A DNA stretch of 64,000 bases, from positions 16,049,501 through 16,113,500 of the forward strand of contig NC_090134.1 of NCBI RefSeq assembly GCF_040581485.1, in the 5' to 3' direction. The translations under genes were made by a program, and so were the position numbers. Positions 38,049-51,739 of this stretch are shown here, piece after piece. The first letter of the stretch is position 1; each line of letters starts with the position of its first letter. The notes beneath the pieces are model-generated. The model saw only the letters and a list, made by a program, of their open reading frames with translations, was not told the DNA's origin and did no database searches. The stretch comes from Linepithema humile (Eukaryota > Arthropoda > Insecta > Hymenoptera > Formicidae).

Positions 38049-39325
38049 CATCGAGCATTCCGAATGTTAATAGAATGGAGCAAAGTGCATAAGAGGACAC
38101 ATAAACGCGTACGACGAAAAGCGAGGGGAGCCGCCGAGAGATGGAATGACCAATGTAGTTGGTAAAAGTGGCGATAAATCATTCCGACTGTAGGTGAATC
38201 GCGGGAGATCTTCGACTAAAGTAGGTCGAGTTTCGAAAGGGCGCTCTTCTCCCGATTTGACACGGCCGGAGGTAGATACGGATATTTAGTCCCCGGCTGC
38301 AGTGGAAACTATTCGCGGCCGTATTTCGAGAGAGAGGGAATAATTTGGGTCACGAGTCTGGCACAATGGCCGATCGTAGGGTACCAAAGCATGAAATTCA
38401 ATTGAACGGGTAAATTCAGAAAAGACAACGGACCCGTCGCCGCCGATACCGAGCGAGAGACGCCCCCCGCCTGCGTTCTACGTGTGCATGCGAACATTGC
38501 GCAAATGCATTCCGTTGAAAGCGATACGCGTCGGGACGGGAGCTGCATCCGCAAATTTGAATCGAGTTGCGCAAAAGGGAGACAGATCCAATTTTTACGG
38601 AAAATAAAATTTTAATGTTACGGAAAAAGTAAAAAATAAAGGTCTTCTCCGTGTTAAGTACGTGATAACAAAACCGATGTGAATGCAATAAATTCCTTTG
38701 GCACGGGAACTCTTTTCGCAAGTAAATTTATTTCACAAGTTTTCCCTGTATTGCATTTACCTAACAGAGTTCCTCTACGGAATTCCCTATTTTTCCCGAT
38801 CTTATTACCATGAAACAAACCCTTCGCAGAAATGTCGATAGAATTAAGTACCAACGATAAAATACACGTTATCGTAAAATCGAGGCGATTTATGCGACGC
38901 GCGATCTCTATCGCGGCAATCGCAAACGAGCGCTATTATATTCTCTGTCCCGTCTCCTTTTACGGTCCGCGCGCGTCCGATCGACCACTAATCTCGCGCA
39001 CTTTAATAACAATCGGCGCGATAAACGCGCGTAACAAGTCGCACGCCGGTGACCCACTTGAAAACCGATACAGAGCCCGAAAGCGTCCTCGCGGCCGCGA
39101 TCGATAGAAATACACGCGAATATACGTGGAAGGTTTAAATCGTGGATATAAACGGCGATAGAAGCCGATGAGGTATTCCCGGCTGATTTGCGTGACTACG
39201 CATAATAATGGGGCGTAGCCACGCGTTGGTTCGTTCGTTACTATCGACGTCTCGAGAGTGTACAACATGTTCACTACACAATGTTCGCCGAACATGATGT
39301 TCGCTGAGCTTGCCACCGTTTTGCC

Positions 39326-39385
39326 TCTCTCTCTCTCTCTCTCTCTCCCCCTCTCTCTCCATCTCTCTCTCTCTCTCTCTCTCTA
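39326..39385. repeat. TC dinucleotide microsatellite, interrupted
   Basis: TC repeats over about 60 bp with short CC and CA interruptions. Confidence 0.9.
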
Positions 39386-40141
39386 TTTGGTCCGACCAAA
39401 GTTTCCTTCATTAAAATAGTCAGTCAATGCTCTAAGGTGCATAAAGCGTATATAAAGCGAGTAATTATTCGGTGGACCGAGTGGAATATATGCATACGCG
39501 TGTGCACGTGTGTACGTAATATCAAGCCGCGCGTATTGCCGCCCGTGCATGGGCGTCTGTGCCCGTCTCTTCCTCATAGAATAATGCGCATATTAATGCA
39601 GTAGGGTATAAATTAGTTGGGGATCTGGCTAGACGAGCCGGCAGCCCGCATACATACACGAAGAGAAGGCATCTCCACCCGTGCACACACGGGATCCCTC
39701 GCGCCACTCTCGCGCCTAGACGCGCGCGCACACAGAGCATATGTGTACTTATAAACGTGACAAGTAGGACAATGAAACCTGCACGCGTTCTACGTGTTTC
39801 CTGGCAACCTCTGCTCTTGATTTATCTAACGCTGTTGCGACACCCCAAAGTCGCGCCCGAAAGCATCTCCTTTTACGCTCTATAAGCGAGACAGAAACGG
39901 TGGATTTAGCGGGCGCAAAACGCGCGACAAGCGAAATCGCTATTCCGTAACACGCGCTTTTCTTTAGGCCGCATCGCTCCGAACGTCATAAAAATGCGGA
40001 TAAGCTCCTTCGAAAAATAGGACACGCGGCGCTGCAAAAATAATTCTCGCAAGCTTATAAAATATTGCTGGAATCCGTGATACAAAAATTTTGTTTATGA
40101 AAAATCAAATGCACATAATTTTTATATGCGTTTAGTTATTG

Positions 40142-40160
40142 CCCCCCCCCCCTCCCCCCC
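40142..40160. repeat. C run with one T
   Basis: Eighteen C in 19 positions. Confidence 0.9.
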
Positions 40161-43100
40161 AAAACGAATAGCTGCAATTTTTGGCACTGATCGTCAGAGA
40201 GAAGAATTATCAAATATAATCGGATGATCCATTTTGGGGCGATCATGTTCATAGATTCATCGGCACAAAGCGCCTGCGCGTATCATCCCAAAAAAATGGA
40301 CCAAGGGATTAAAGCGTGTAAATCCATCAAGGTCTCAAAGTTCAATTTTCGACCGAGAATCCCCCACTCAATGTACTGCGCCTCGTGTAAACGAAAGTAC
40401 AAATCAATTTTTCAATGCGCCACAGAACGCGCTAAATCTCGGAAACTACAACGCGGATAGGATACAGCCGAGTGAGATTATATTGCATCTGGCTGCGCTA
40501 GTGCTGAATGACGATTACTTCGCGGCTGTTTTATATGCGAACTATGCATGCGCGAACATACGAAGCCAGTCATTTCAATTGGTTACTCTACGCGCGTTTT
40601 CCCTCATTTTCTCAGCGAACAGAGGCGCCGCGTTTCACACGCAAAAGTATTTTTTATCACGTTTGCATGCGATTTCGATAGGACGACGTCGGCGACGTTG
40701 CGCGCTATCACATCATCCGTCGACTATTCTGGGTCGCTTTGATGCCTTTTAACGGTAAACCTTATATTTTAGCCTGGGACTGTGAAGCAAATTGGCAAAG
40801 CTAATGCCGGGGCGGAGAGATCGATCCGGTAAAAGTAATTTAGTGGCCGGCCCCGCTTTAAAAGTACTATCGGACTCGAAACCGATCGACTCGGTTACCC
40901 TGAAATAGTTCGTAAATACGACCAAACCTGCCGGAACGTAAACGCCGCGGATCTTTAAATCCCAAGACAAAATCGATTGTATTGCATTCATTGTCATTGT
41001 TTTTCATGATAACATCGTTTAATTGCTAATTTAATACAAACGTCGAAAAAATAAATTCTGAGACAATAAAGCAACATTATACCCGGTATTTCACACGTAT
41101 AGATTAGCCTTTTGAGACGTTATTTTTAGCAAAATGTGATCCTGGAATTACTGATGAGATGTAGTAATTATCACTCCGCGCAATTATACCGGACGTAGCT
41201 GTTAATTGTTTGGTTGTACCACATCGATATAATAGGCTGAGCATTAATAATTCTATTTGCTTAATCAACCGTGACATCAAGAAGTATTTGTGTCGATGAT
41301 TATGGATCGCGCAGCAGGGTTATAACGAACCATATGTCGGAGAACTAATTGATTAACTGTGCAAATAAATCATTTCACAGTCGCGGTAATCAGCGGTCTA
41401 TCAATTATATATACGTGACCTCACCGTCGAAAGATTAGATACATTAAAACATTATCGCGATTTATCTTCAGTAGTAATATGAAAACGTAAGAATATAAAT
41501 ATAGATTTTTGTCGGTTATCTCTTTCATGCACATGTAACATTTTGTTTTAATAACAGTAAGCGATAGAATAACATATAATCTCTGATTAAAATAAGTTAA
41601 TTAAAATTTTAATTATCAAAGGAGCAATTTCAAGATTTGTTTCACATTAAAATATTAAACACGAAGAATTGCGTAGCCCGAGTAATTGTATCCATTGTGT
41701 AAGAAACGTAATCTGAACAAGAAGATCTGGTTTAGGGAACTTGCTCGGAGAATGTAGCGAAGACTTTCGCAATGGAGCTTCATGGTGCAGGACTAAGTCA
41801 ATTTAATCAAGTAATGCACCTAGTACACGATGCAGCTTGAATAGACCTTCGGGAAGACATTAATGGACCGCGATCCTTATAATCTTCGTTTAAGCTATCT
41901 ACCTCGATAAATACGTCAGATAAGTATGGATCTTCCGTCACGATGTAGAGACAGTGTACTTAAAAATTATTTGCTCGAAGAGTGACGTATCGATTTACTT
42001 TTATATCAAATGTCGTGCATTATATTACAAAAATTATGAGACCCATTTCGCAATCAGTCTTCGAAAAAATGATGTAATTTCACGTAAGAAGATATTCATT
42101 TTTTTAAATTTATTAAAAAGTTCATCCTTAAAATATCTCTCATGGAAGAAATCCGAGACATTTTGTCTCTAAATATAATGTAAGAATATTCTGCATCAAA
42201 TAATACAGAACATTGGAACTATTGCGCTGTCCTATGACCGCGAGTTGCCGTAGAATAAAAGTTTTCTTTGCCGGTTTATCGTACATTTTTCAATGTCCTA
42301 CTTGCTTGCGGCGAGAGGGAACGGCTGGAAAACCGCTGCACGTAGTGAATTTGATATAATACCCCGTGCAAATGAACTTTTCTATCGACTAATTACAAGC
42401 GCAGGAAATTTGCGTAAACGTCCCGGCCCAGAACGAAATAATTAAAATTAACGAGCCAATTTTTGCACTAGGGCGCGCCAGGGCTGAGCGCGGCACGTTT
42501 GATTAAAACCGAACGATTAGATGAACGGGGTCACATTTCCGTGACCTTATCAGTTACCTTAAATTGGCCCATTCGCGTCTAATTAAGCTGTTGGTAAGTT
42601 TCATGATGAAAGCACTGTAATCGCGGCAAAATTATTGCTGCATATCCAACATAAGCTCCGTAATAAAATCGTTTGCTTTCAAGTACGAAGACGTTTGACG
42701 AATCTCTCTCGTATCTGTTTCATGCATATTATTTATCAATTTGTACAATACGTAGACGAAATAACATTTGATAGGAAAATTGAACGCAACTCTATATATA
42801 TGTATATTGTATACATCACAATAAACGTCTCACTGACAGTCGCGCAATAATTTGACGTCATGAATAACGCTGTATGTATGACCACAAAACTGATTACACT
42901 CCCATTAGCTGCCGATATCGATTCCGCGTGTACCACTTGTATCTATATATACATATATAGCTAATACTGCCTCATGGCTGCGTCGCAAATACGCTTTTAA
43001 TATTTGCGATACAATAAATTGATTTAAGAGCTTTCCGTGATAATTCCTTTATCGAGTTCGATATGTTGCAATACCCCATTCTACAACTATGTCTTTATTC

Positions 43101-46007
43101 TGTAATCGTATAAATGTTTGATTTTCGAATTGCGTGCATTCTATTCACTTGTCACATGATTGTATATGTTATCTGTGTAATAAAAAATATATATATATAA
43201 CAGCCATAAATAAAAAAAACGAACAAATCCAAAATAATCTCGTTATTATAATTATATATCGTTGCGATTCGCAAAACGTTTTATAGCTTTATAAATTACG
43301 AGATAAAAGAAGTTTGACCAAAGTTTCTGAATTAAATTTTTTTCACATTTTTTATATCAAGAATATATATAAATATTATGCGAGAAAAAATCCTGTTAGG
43401 TTTAAAAATGAGCACCCCGTTTAATATAGTTCGCGTCAATAAGACTAACTATTCGGCTTGCTCGACATAACTCCGCGCAATTACGCGCTCGGTGGGAGAA
43501 CGTGCGAGAAACTGTCTTTGAATTGTTCCATAAGTATCGTTAATGCTTCGTTGTACTCGGGAAACGATTATGCCGCACAGATTCTTCGAATCGTCTTGGA
43601 AGTGTCGTTAATACCCGCCGTACTCGCGAACGGCATCACGCCAAGGTAAGTACCGTCGCTCGTGTTGCAAGACGCGCGGCATTGTTACAACGAAAGATAA
43701 ACACCGTGGACTGAATTCCATTTCACTCGGTAATTACTATTCTGTTTATTCAATGATGGAGTTATGCGGCAGCTTCCGAATACGCGCGCGGTCGATCGAC
43801 GAGCAATCGGTAAGCGTTTACGACAAAGAGATATAGTTGTTGTTCGCCATTTGTCTGTATCGTTGCAAAAGCATTTACAGACGATTTGGACAAATTGTTG
43901 TTCGTATAATATGTAATCAATTTCTCTGCAGCTCAAGCTAGCATATTCATCTTCTTCTCATCTTATTTAGGCAACAAGATCACGCTAAATTATTGTTAAT
44001 AAGTATGAAGTTATCAAATAAAAAAAAAATATTTAATATTTCTCACACATATATATTTTTTTTAATTTTCAGAATTTCTTTTTAGGATTATGTTTCTTAC
44101 TAATAATTTCAAAAATTAATTACATGTCTATGCTTAAACTCTCGTAAGTCTTTGATACAAAATGCACAACGATTTCATAGCAGTGAGTGTCTCAAGAGAG
44201 CGTCGCTTTTCGCCCTCTCGTATTTAGCCCTTCGCTATAAAATCGTGAAAGGAAAGCGAATCCTTATAAAGGTCTAATATGTCGAAAGGACATGTCTCTT
44301 TAAAGATGGAAGATGCTTCTTAATACTACAGTGTTCGTAAGAAATAAGAAACGAGAAGTTTCTATTAATCTGCAGCATTTAACGTTATGTTTCCATTTAA
44401 AATACATTGATATAATGAAGAGTAGAATTCTTTTTCTCGCCGTTTTTGAAATTGTACGAAAAAGTGGAAGATTCGTTGTCGTTTCCGCGAAAGAAGCGGG
44501 AACCATTTCATTACACGTACAATGATAAAAATTGGATTACAAGTTTCTCAATCTTCTCTGTACTACTTTCTTCATATGCAAGTGAATTTTCGTGAATATT
44601 CGGGGCGATGATGTAGCTAAAAACGGCACTACAAAATTCAGTCAGTTTAAACGCTGAATACAATTTCAGTAAAAATATATATTCGGTAAAAATATATTCA
44701 GTTTAAAAAGATTCATACAAAGGATAAAAAATTTCAACGAATATTTTATGCGAACTTGCACTCGTTAAATATGATTAATTATGTAAATTTATCTAAATTT
44801 TTTAAATAAGAGTAATTATTATTATTCTTTATCGTTTAACTTTTAAAAAATTTATTACTGCCGTAACTTATAATTTTTTACTTTTTGACATCATTCGTCA
44901 CTGATATGACATTAAAAAACGATATAAATAAATTTATAAAACATGAGAAACGTTTGATTTATTTTCTGAAGGTTTCCAAATACACAGCGTGCCTTAAGCC
45001 TGTAAAATATCTTAAATCTTCCACTTTTTCTACAATGATAAAGTGTCGAAAGTAAGCGAGTGTGATACATTACACACGCGGCAACTGAGTAAACTCATCT
45101 GTAAACTGGTCACGATCTTATCTGAACGGCCGCACTCCTGGTATTTCCGTGATAACATTATACGACAACGTTGTTAATCAAATAAAGCATCGTTTAATTA
45201 ATGTTTCTCGCTGCAATTTAGTTAATTAAAAAAAATTCAACTGATGATGTTAACTGATGAGATAAACAAGATAAATTACCGAATAAAAATAAGCCAAGAT
45301 CGTTGTCTAGAGAAAAGAAATGAGAGTCAGTTGTCAAATTATAGACAATTGACTTGCGACTGAGAAGAAAAAAACATGATTGTTCCGCGGGAGGAAGATA
45401 TGCGATAAAATAGGCTTAATGCAAATGGTTGGTTAGAATTGCTCTGTATATGAGCCGTTTATGCGAATTCCAAACGATAATTCGATTGACTGATAATGCA
45501 TGGCAGATAGATAACAGCCGATTACGGCCACTTGAAAATTAGTGCAAATACGAAGCGATAAATCGGCTCTTCTCGGCATATTATTTCATCATTAAACGTA
45601 CAACACGTTGGAGCTCTGTCGATAATTCCCTATGAACTACTTCGGCGCGGTTGTCTTAGTGAACGGCGGCCTTCGCCATCGACATCCAGAGCATCGTCAT
45701 TAAAAAGACTGGCATTCCTCAATACTCTACGGCGCGCTATGTAATAAAGGGATTCTTCGGCTGACTGGAACGCAGTTGTGGGTGTCATTTCTATTTTCAA
45801 ATTAGTCCTCTTCGCCGACTGATAGGCGATATAGCCTATCGGAAGAATGTGACCCTTTCTAAGTCGCGACGGCGAGGAGAACGATCAAGGAGCCTTTAAT
45901 TTATTAGACTTTCGTGCCGGACATCGCTGGGTAAAAAAAGAAATAAGCCTTCCGCGCATAAAATCTATATTTCATGTAGAATTAATCGTCGCGCTTGTCG
46001 TATGCGC

Positions 46008-46111
46008 AACAATTAATTATACAGGATAATCTCAGCTCAAATAAAAAATATTTATTCTTTAAACTATTTTTTGGTATTTTTGGTTTAGAACACTCTGTGT
46101 AATTAATTGTT
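46008..46111. mobile_element. MITE-like 104-bp element
   Basis: AACAATTAATTATACAG at 46008-46024 is inversely repeated at the other end (46095-46111), 16 of 17 positions, around an AT-rich core with no coding capacity. Length, terminal inverted repeats and AT richness fit a miniature inverted-repeat element. AATTAATT is itself palindromic, which inflates the match, and no target-site duplication is clear. Confidence 0.3.
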
Positions 46112-47498
46112 ATACATATGACAAGCGTCGATCTCGCCTGTGAATGAAATATAGATTCTACATTAAAAATTGCAAAACTATTAATTACTTTCATTTTAAT
46201 CAGGATATTTTTCAGTCAATCGTGAAATGTTCAAATGAGAGTGATTTTTCTAGACGACAAACTTGCACGATGTGACAATTCATGCAAATATCGATAATTG
46301 ACAATAAAATATTGACTATCTCGTCGAACATTCTTACAATCTGATTAATGAGAAATGTGTGTATACTGCTCACAAGCTATCGCATTGTAATTTCATTCCT
46401 GAGCAATTAATACGTCGGCCGTAACCGATGCACGTAATGGTCCATCGTTCGTACAGATTGACAAACGGCAAATAGGAATAGCATTGCCGATATTTGCGCA
46501 TAGCCACGGTGTAAATAACGCGTATCAAAGGACGCGGATATGAGCACATAACGCGGCCGAAGCTCTATTTAGTGTGCCAAATTTGACAGGACTTATAATA
46601 AATAGGGCAACTGCCTGCTTTGTCTATATATATAATTAATCTTATTTCAATATAATTGCATTAATTAATATAATTTATTAATACAATTTTTCAAATAAAT
46701 AATCAAAATCGTGTACTTTCATAATTAATTGATTAAAATTTATTATCTACATCAATTTATTTTGTATAATGCGACAACGGCTGTGACATGTAAAATACAT
46801 TGCAGCAAACAATATTGTCAATTATGTATCTTTATATAGCGATAAATCAAATTAATATCAATAATACACTGTATTTCCTAAACGCGATCAATGATAGTTA
46901 TTCGCGACGAATTGTCCCCACCGAATCATCGATCGAACCGGCCGAAAGATAAAATTCCCGCTATGTTATGGAGGCAACACGCGTGCATTAAACAGGAAAC
47001 AAATCGCAGGTGTGCCGTACAATCGTGCCGAGTGCCCGTCGCGCAGTTTTTTATGCATTCTAGTGACGGCACCGGCGTAGCAATCGGTGAATTACGCCAG
47101 TTGCAAAACCGCCCTCGGGTTCCATGAATCCCTCGATAATTTATCGATTAAGTCGCGTGTGGAATACGAATATCCGACGCTACCGAACCCGTCATGGATT
47201 AAAGCGCGCGTTGCATTTGTCAAATCGTCATTATTCATTCGACAAAATATCGCGAGCAACCTCTCGATAACGAACTCCTTTATTTTCGACAAATATTGCA
47301 GAAAACCCATTCTTCCAAAAGAATTCAATTTCCCGAGATTCTCGACGCGCTATTAAAAGCTTCCCATCCAAAAATATATGCGTATTATATAAATACATTT
47401 ATTATTTGTCATAAGTTGATTGTTGTATATCGCGACGTACAGATTACAATTTATTTACTGGAGCATGAAAACAGATAAGTTTAACGTTCGCGACTTTC

Positions 47499-47532
47499 AA
47501 AAAAAAAAAAAAAAAAAAACAAAAAAAAAAAA
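47499..47532. repeat. A homopolymer with one C
   Basis: A run of 21, one C, and a run of 12. Confidence 0.9.
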
Positions 47533-50491
47533 CATTTTAATAGAAGAGAAATAAAATAAAAATATCGCGAGTTTCAGCGAGATAACTATGCGTACGCCGT
47601 TATGCGCGAGATCTTATGCGACAATGATAGCTCGAATTGCCGGGAGGATGACGACGATCGCACGTCCGTTAACACCCGAGGCGATCGCGTGAAGAGGGAT
47701 ATACGAAAAGTTAACGACGTGTAAATTTCACTCGGTGCTCTAAAGTCGGCAGATTTCGTTTAAACGTCAAGGAATGACTGCCGTTAAGTTTAGTGGCACG
47801 TTAGCCATGGAAATCGTAATCGTATATATACTGTGCTCTCGAGACCACTTCCTTTCTTTTGCGGATTTTTTCACTGCTTAAGCTCGATTTTTCATTAATT
47901 TTTAACACTGATTTTTAAAAATCCCTTTCACTAATAATTAATAGTCTGTTGAAGTAAATTCTACTTGAAACAAAATACAAAAATAGATCTTGTGTTTTTT
48001 GGGAATTTAATACCAAATTGTCTCGATTTTCAATTGTTTCTACTCGAAAAATTATTAACTTGGATTTAACTTGGAATCAGACAAACATGGTTCCTTTTAT
48101 CTTCTAATATTATTAATATTAGCTTTGATACACCCTATAGATAGGTCTATACGCGTCTCTGCCAGTGCAAGTACGTTCATCAACGAAATCGCGAGACGTA
48201 AAATCTAACGTAAAACTGCGATGCACCGATCATTGTGCGCTAAGAACATACTAAGACAGCGTTGACTTATTTTAACGAGATACACCTGACATAAAACACG
48301 AGTATAATAGATGTCATTTCGCACGTGCTCGCGAATTACCGTAATCATAGCTTATTTCACAAAAATAAAAAAACTGCACGTTAGAATAAACGAGACATAA
48401 TAAAATAATTGCATTGCAAATGTTTAAAACGTAGCGATAAATGCGAGGCGTCAAAAACATTTTTTTTTTTTTAGAATTATAAATACAATATATGTCACAA
48501 AATGCAAATTTAATTTCGTCAATCTATATCAATATGTGCAATATGCGGCATATCAATAATAAACAATAAAAGTAATAAACAATATAAAATGTACAAAAAA
48601 GCTAAAAAAAAAAACTTTTTTCATTTTACAATCAATTAAAAATATTTTTTACTTTTTTACTTTCTCTGATAAATACATTAATTATTTAAATATACTTTAA
48701 TTAATTACTGCACGAATGCATGTTAATTAATATTTTAATGTAATATTTTAATGTAATAATTAACTATGTTTCTCTTATTCATTGTATCCTTTATACAGAC
48801 AAACACAAGTGTCGTCGCAGCGACCAATTCCCGTAAATTGCTAGCACCGGATAACCGTCGGATTATCGTAGGCACGGAACTTACTCCGACATACATATTT
48901 TGACAAGGGCAGGCAAGGGTTAAGACCAAGATTTAGCTCGTCTATGTAGATATAGTACCATGACTAGCTCGTCAACGTAGTCAATATCAGACCGGGAATT
49001 TTCTCAGAAAGAATTTTCCTACATTTTATTTCGAGTGAAACACGAAGAAAAACGAACGTGTTCGTTCTACGGTTTTTCTACGAAAACACCGCGGTACTAA
49101 TTCATTAGATTATTTCATTAAGTTCATCGAGAGATTACAAAATGCAACGTAAAAAGAAGCATAGTAAATCACTATATGTTCTCTTTCTCTATCAAATCTT
49201 GTAACGTCAATTTTTTAAAAATAGATTTTTAAATGTTTTTTCCATGGATAAATTAATTACTTCATCATTAAGTTAAGTATTAAAATTTAAAATATGAGCG
49301 GTACATAAACGAAATTTGCTGTCTATACTTCCCAAAATTTATAATAAAGTTAAAAAGCCCTTCGGACAAAACATGAATAAATTGCAGGGATTTTTTTTAA
49401 ATGCAAAATTAAATTAGAAATATTAAATGTTAATTTTCGCTACACGTTACAGAAATATATACAGAGTATATATCCGTAATACTATATGCACATTTATATG
49501 TACACACAGAAAATAGATTATATTCATAACTTGATAATTAAACAAATTCTCGAAAATGTGAATTTTATTTCTGTAAGTATCCCTTACATTTCTACTTTCT
49601 TGTAGATCACATTGTCGCAATTTTGAGAACCACAATGAGACTCAAAAATCAATTGTCAAAAGTAGTGCACGTAGGTCGCTTAACGAACACGTTAAACAAC
49701 CATCGCTATATCACGAGAAAGAAGCCGCGCAAATGCGCGGAAATCCTTCGGGGGGCGGTGGAGGGGGGGGGGGAACGGCAAGGAGAGAGAATGGAAAGCG
49801 GGTAAGAGACGGCTAAAGATAATGTACTCCTGCATACAGATGACGTTATTAAACGGAAATCTGCAGATGGAGCAAACGCATAAAGCACTGTCTGCCGTCG
49901 TTGTCTGATTAGGCATGCAACGTTTCCCACCTCTCTACCGTCTGCTCCCCTCGCCCCTGAGAGAAACTCGAAGCTCTCGTTATAGACGCACAGCACGCTG
50001 CGCCGCAACGTAAATTCCGTAAAACGATAACAGCGATCTTTTTAACACCGTGTGTAATAGTGCAGCATTGCGCGCCTTTCTCGAATGCGTTTTATCAAAA
50101 TTGTGATATAGTTGACCTTTTAACTGCGGTATTTACGTAAAAAAAGATACTTTTTAACAGTACCAGTAAATCAAAATATTAAAAGAGCACCGGCTGGTCA
50201 ATGGAAGACGCGTATGTATCAATAAGCAGTCATTAAAAAATTAATTCATAAATAATAAAGAAAATAAACACATAAAAAACAAAACTCCACAAAACGACTT
50301 TAACATCGCTTTGCATTCTGAGAATGCATGGTTTTAATGTTGTTATTAATAATTAACAATCTGCGTTAATTTATTCGTAACGTAATTATTCTCAAGTTAA
50401 TATCAATAAATTAAAAAACAAGTAAGACCATATAACAATAAAAGATCATCATTATACCGGTAAAATAATAGTGCAAGAAAATAACACTCAC

Positions 50492-50579
50492 CATGACGAA
50501 GAAAATGTAGCTGCAAACGTAGTTGAAGATGTAGCTGGAGATGTGTGTAGCTGGAGATGTAGGTGAGATTCTTAAAGAT
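50492..50579 (-). other. Cassette exon candidate, 88 nt
   Basis: Minus strand: TATACTTTCAG acceptor (AG at 50581-50580), 88 nt, then TCATG|GTGAGTG donor (GT at 50491-50490). The body is an imperfect CAGCTACAT-type internal repeat and is open when read from its first base. Flanking intron sequence aligns with that of the cassette at 50778-50852, so the two are tandem relatives about 286 bp apart. The ATG right before the donor is retained in both. Confidence 0.4.
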
Positions 50580-50777
50580 CTGAAAGTATATGAAAAGTTC
50601 ATAAATAACTTGATTTTTCATAATATTACTTTAAATATATCTAAAAAAAATAATACTGAAAAAATACATAAAATTACAGAATTTTTTATATGGAAAAAAA
50701 TATTAAATTATTTTTAAATGTAACAATAAGAAATCATCATTATACTGGTAAAAAAATAGTAATAAAATAACACTCAC

Positions 50778-50852
50778 CATGATGAAGCAAGTATAACTGG
50801 AAATGTAGTTGAAAATGCAACTAGAAAAGTAGTTAGGGATGTAATTGAAGAT
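50778..50852 (-). other. Cassette exon candidate, 75 nt
   Basis: Minus strand: TATATTTTCAG acceptor (AG at 50854-50853), 75 nt, then ATCATG|GTGAGTG donor (GT at 50777-50776). It is open as 25 codons from Ile-Phe-Asn-Tyr-Ile to Cys-Phe-Ile-Met, with a length divisible by three. It is the relative of 50492-50579; both start ATCTT after the AG. Confidence 0.4.
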
Positions 50853-51224
50853 CTGAAAATATACAGAAGGCTTATAAATAACTTAGTTATCTTATAATAT
50901 TGCATTAATTATAAATAAAAAAATAATATTGTGAAAGAAATAGATAAAATTGCAGAATTTTAAATATAGAGAAAATATATTAAATCATTTTTAAATGCAA
51001 ATAATTAGACGAATAAACAATAACTCCAAATAAATTTGTACAAGATATAAAAACAAAAAATAGTAACATAATCATAAAGTGGAGAAAAAATTAATTTTTT
51101 TCAATTTTTTTTTAAATTTGATAAAAAATAAATTCCAAAAATAATTATATCTCGTGAAAAATAATTAAAAGTATAATTATAAAAAGTTATAAAGAAGGCA
51201 AATATAACAAATAAATTTATTCAC

Positions 51225-51288
51225 CATGCATAGCAGTCTCCGTCAACGATGAGCATCCTCTCCGTGGCACTCAACACACTCGCGAAAA
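51225..51288 (-). other. Cassette exon candidate, 64 nt
   Basis: Minus strand: ATATTTTTACAG acceptor (AG at 51290-51289), 64 nt, then ATGCATG|GTGAAT donor (GT at 51224-51223). One frame is open through it, including an internal ATG followed by Leu-Ile-Val-Asp-Gly-Asp-Cys. Upstream on the minus strand lies the shared 12-mer TCGGGAGTGCCG (51339-51328) and a CGCGCGG stretch, matching the arrangement before the exon-like blocks at 34421 and 35431. Confidence 0.4.
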
Positions 51289-51739
51289 CTGTAAAAATAT
51301 ACCAATAAACGCCGCGCGATAATAATTCGGCACTCCCGAATATCAATATTCGCACAACAAAAATTCGATACTCGCGAATAATTATTGACATACGCCATTT
51401 TGATTCGATTTTACTCGCGAAGAAAATTAACAGCAAACATGCATATTTATCAAAATTAAATTCAAAAATAATAACATAAATAACAACTCAGGTATCAGAT
51501 ATTTGACGAATAATATTGCCATAAATATTGATAATTCTGATATTCAGATATTCTGATATTGGTAATTCATCTGTAAAGAATCGTAAATCTAATGCCAAGG
51601 GCAATCAGATATCAAACGTTTCGAATCGCTCGTTTTATTTAGCTGTGAGCTAACTAGAAAACGTTGTGAACGTATTCCGCGAAATAAGTATAAACAATAA
51701 GGATTATCCGATATTTGTTATTTCTTTCGAACATTCCCG

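Larger units (their letters stand above)
36625..50400. other. Long stretch without a supported gene
   Basis: Mixed AT-rich and CpG-rich DNA with no recognisable domains. It contains a 15-G run (38034-38048), a TC microsatellite (39326-39385), a C run (40142-40160), an A run (47499-47532), a G run (49763-49773) and a short inverted-repeat element (46008-46111). Isolated good donors are AACAA|GTAAGT on the minus strand near 37184 and CCAAG|GTAAGTACC on the plus strand (exon edge 43645). Confidence 0.4.

Noticed and set aside
44313..44525. 70-residue ATG frame
   Set aside because: Length is within chance expectation and no feature supports it.
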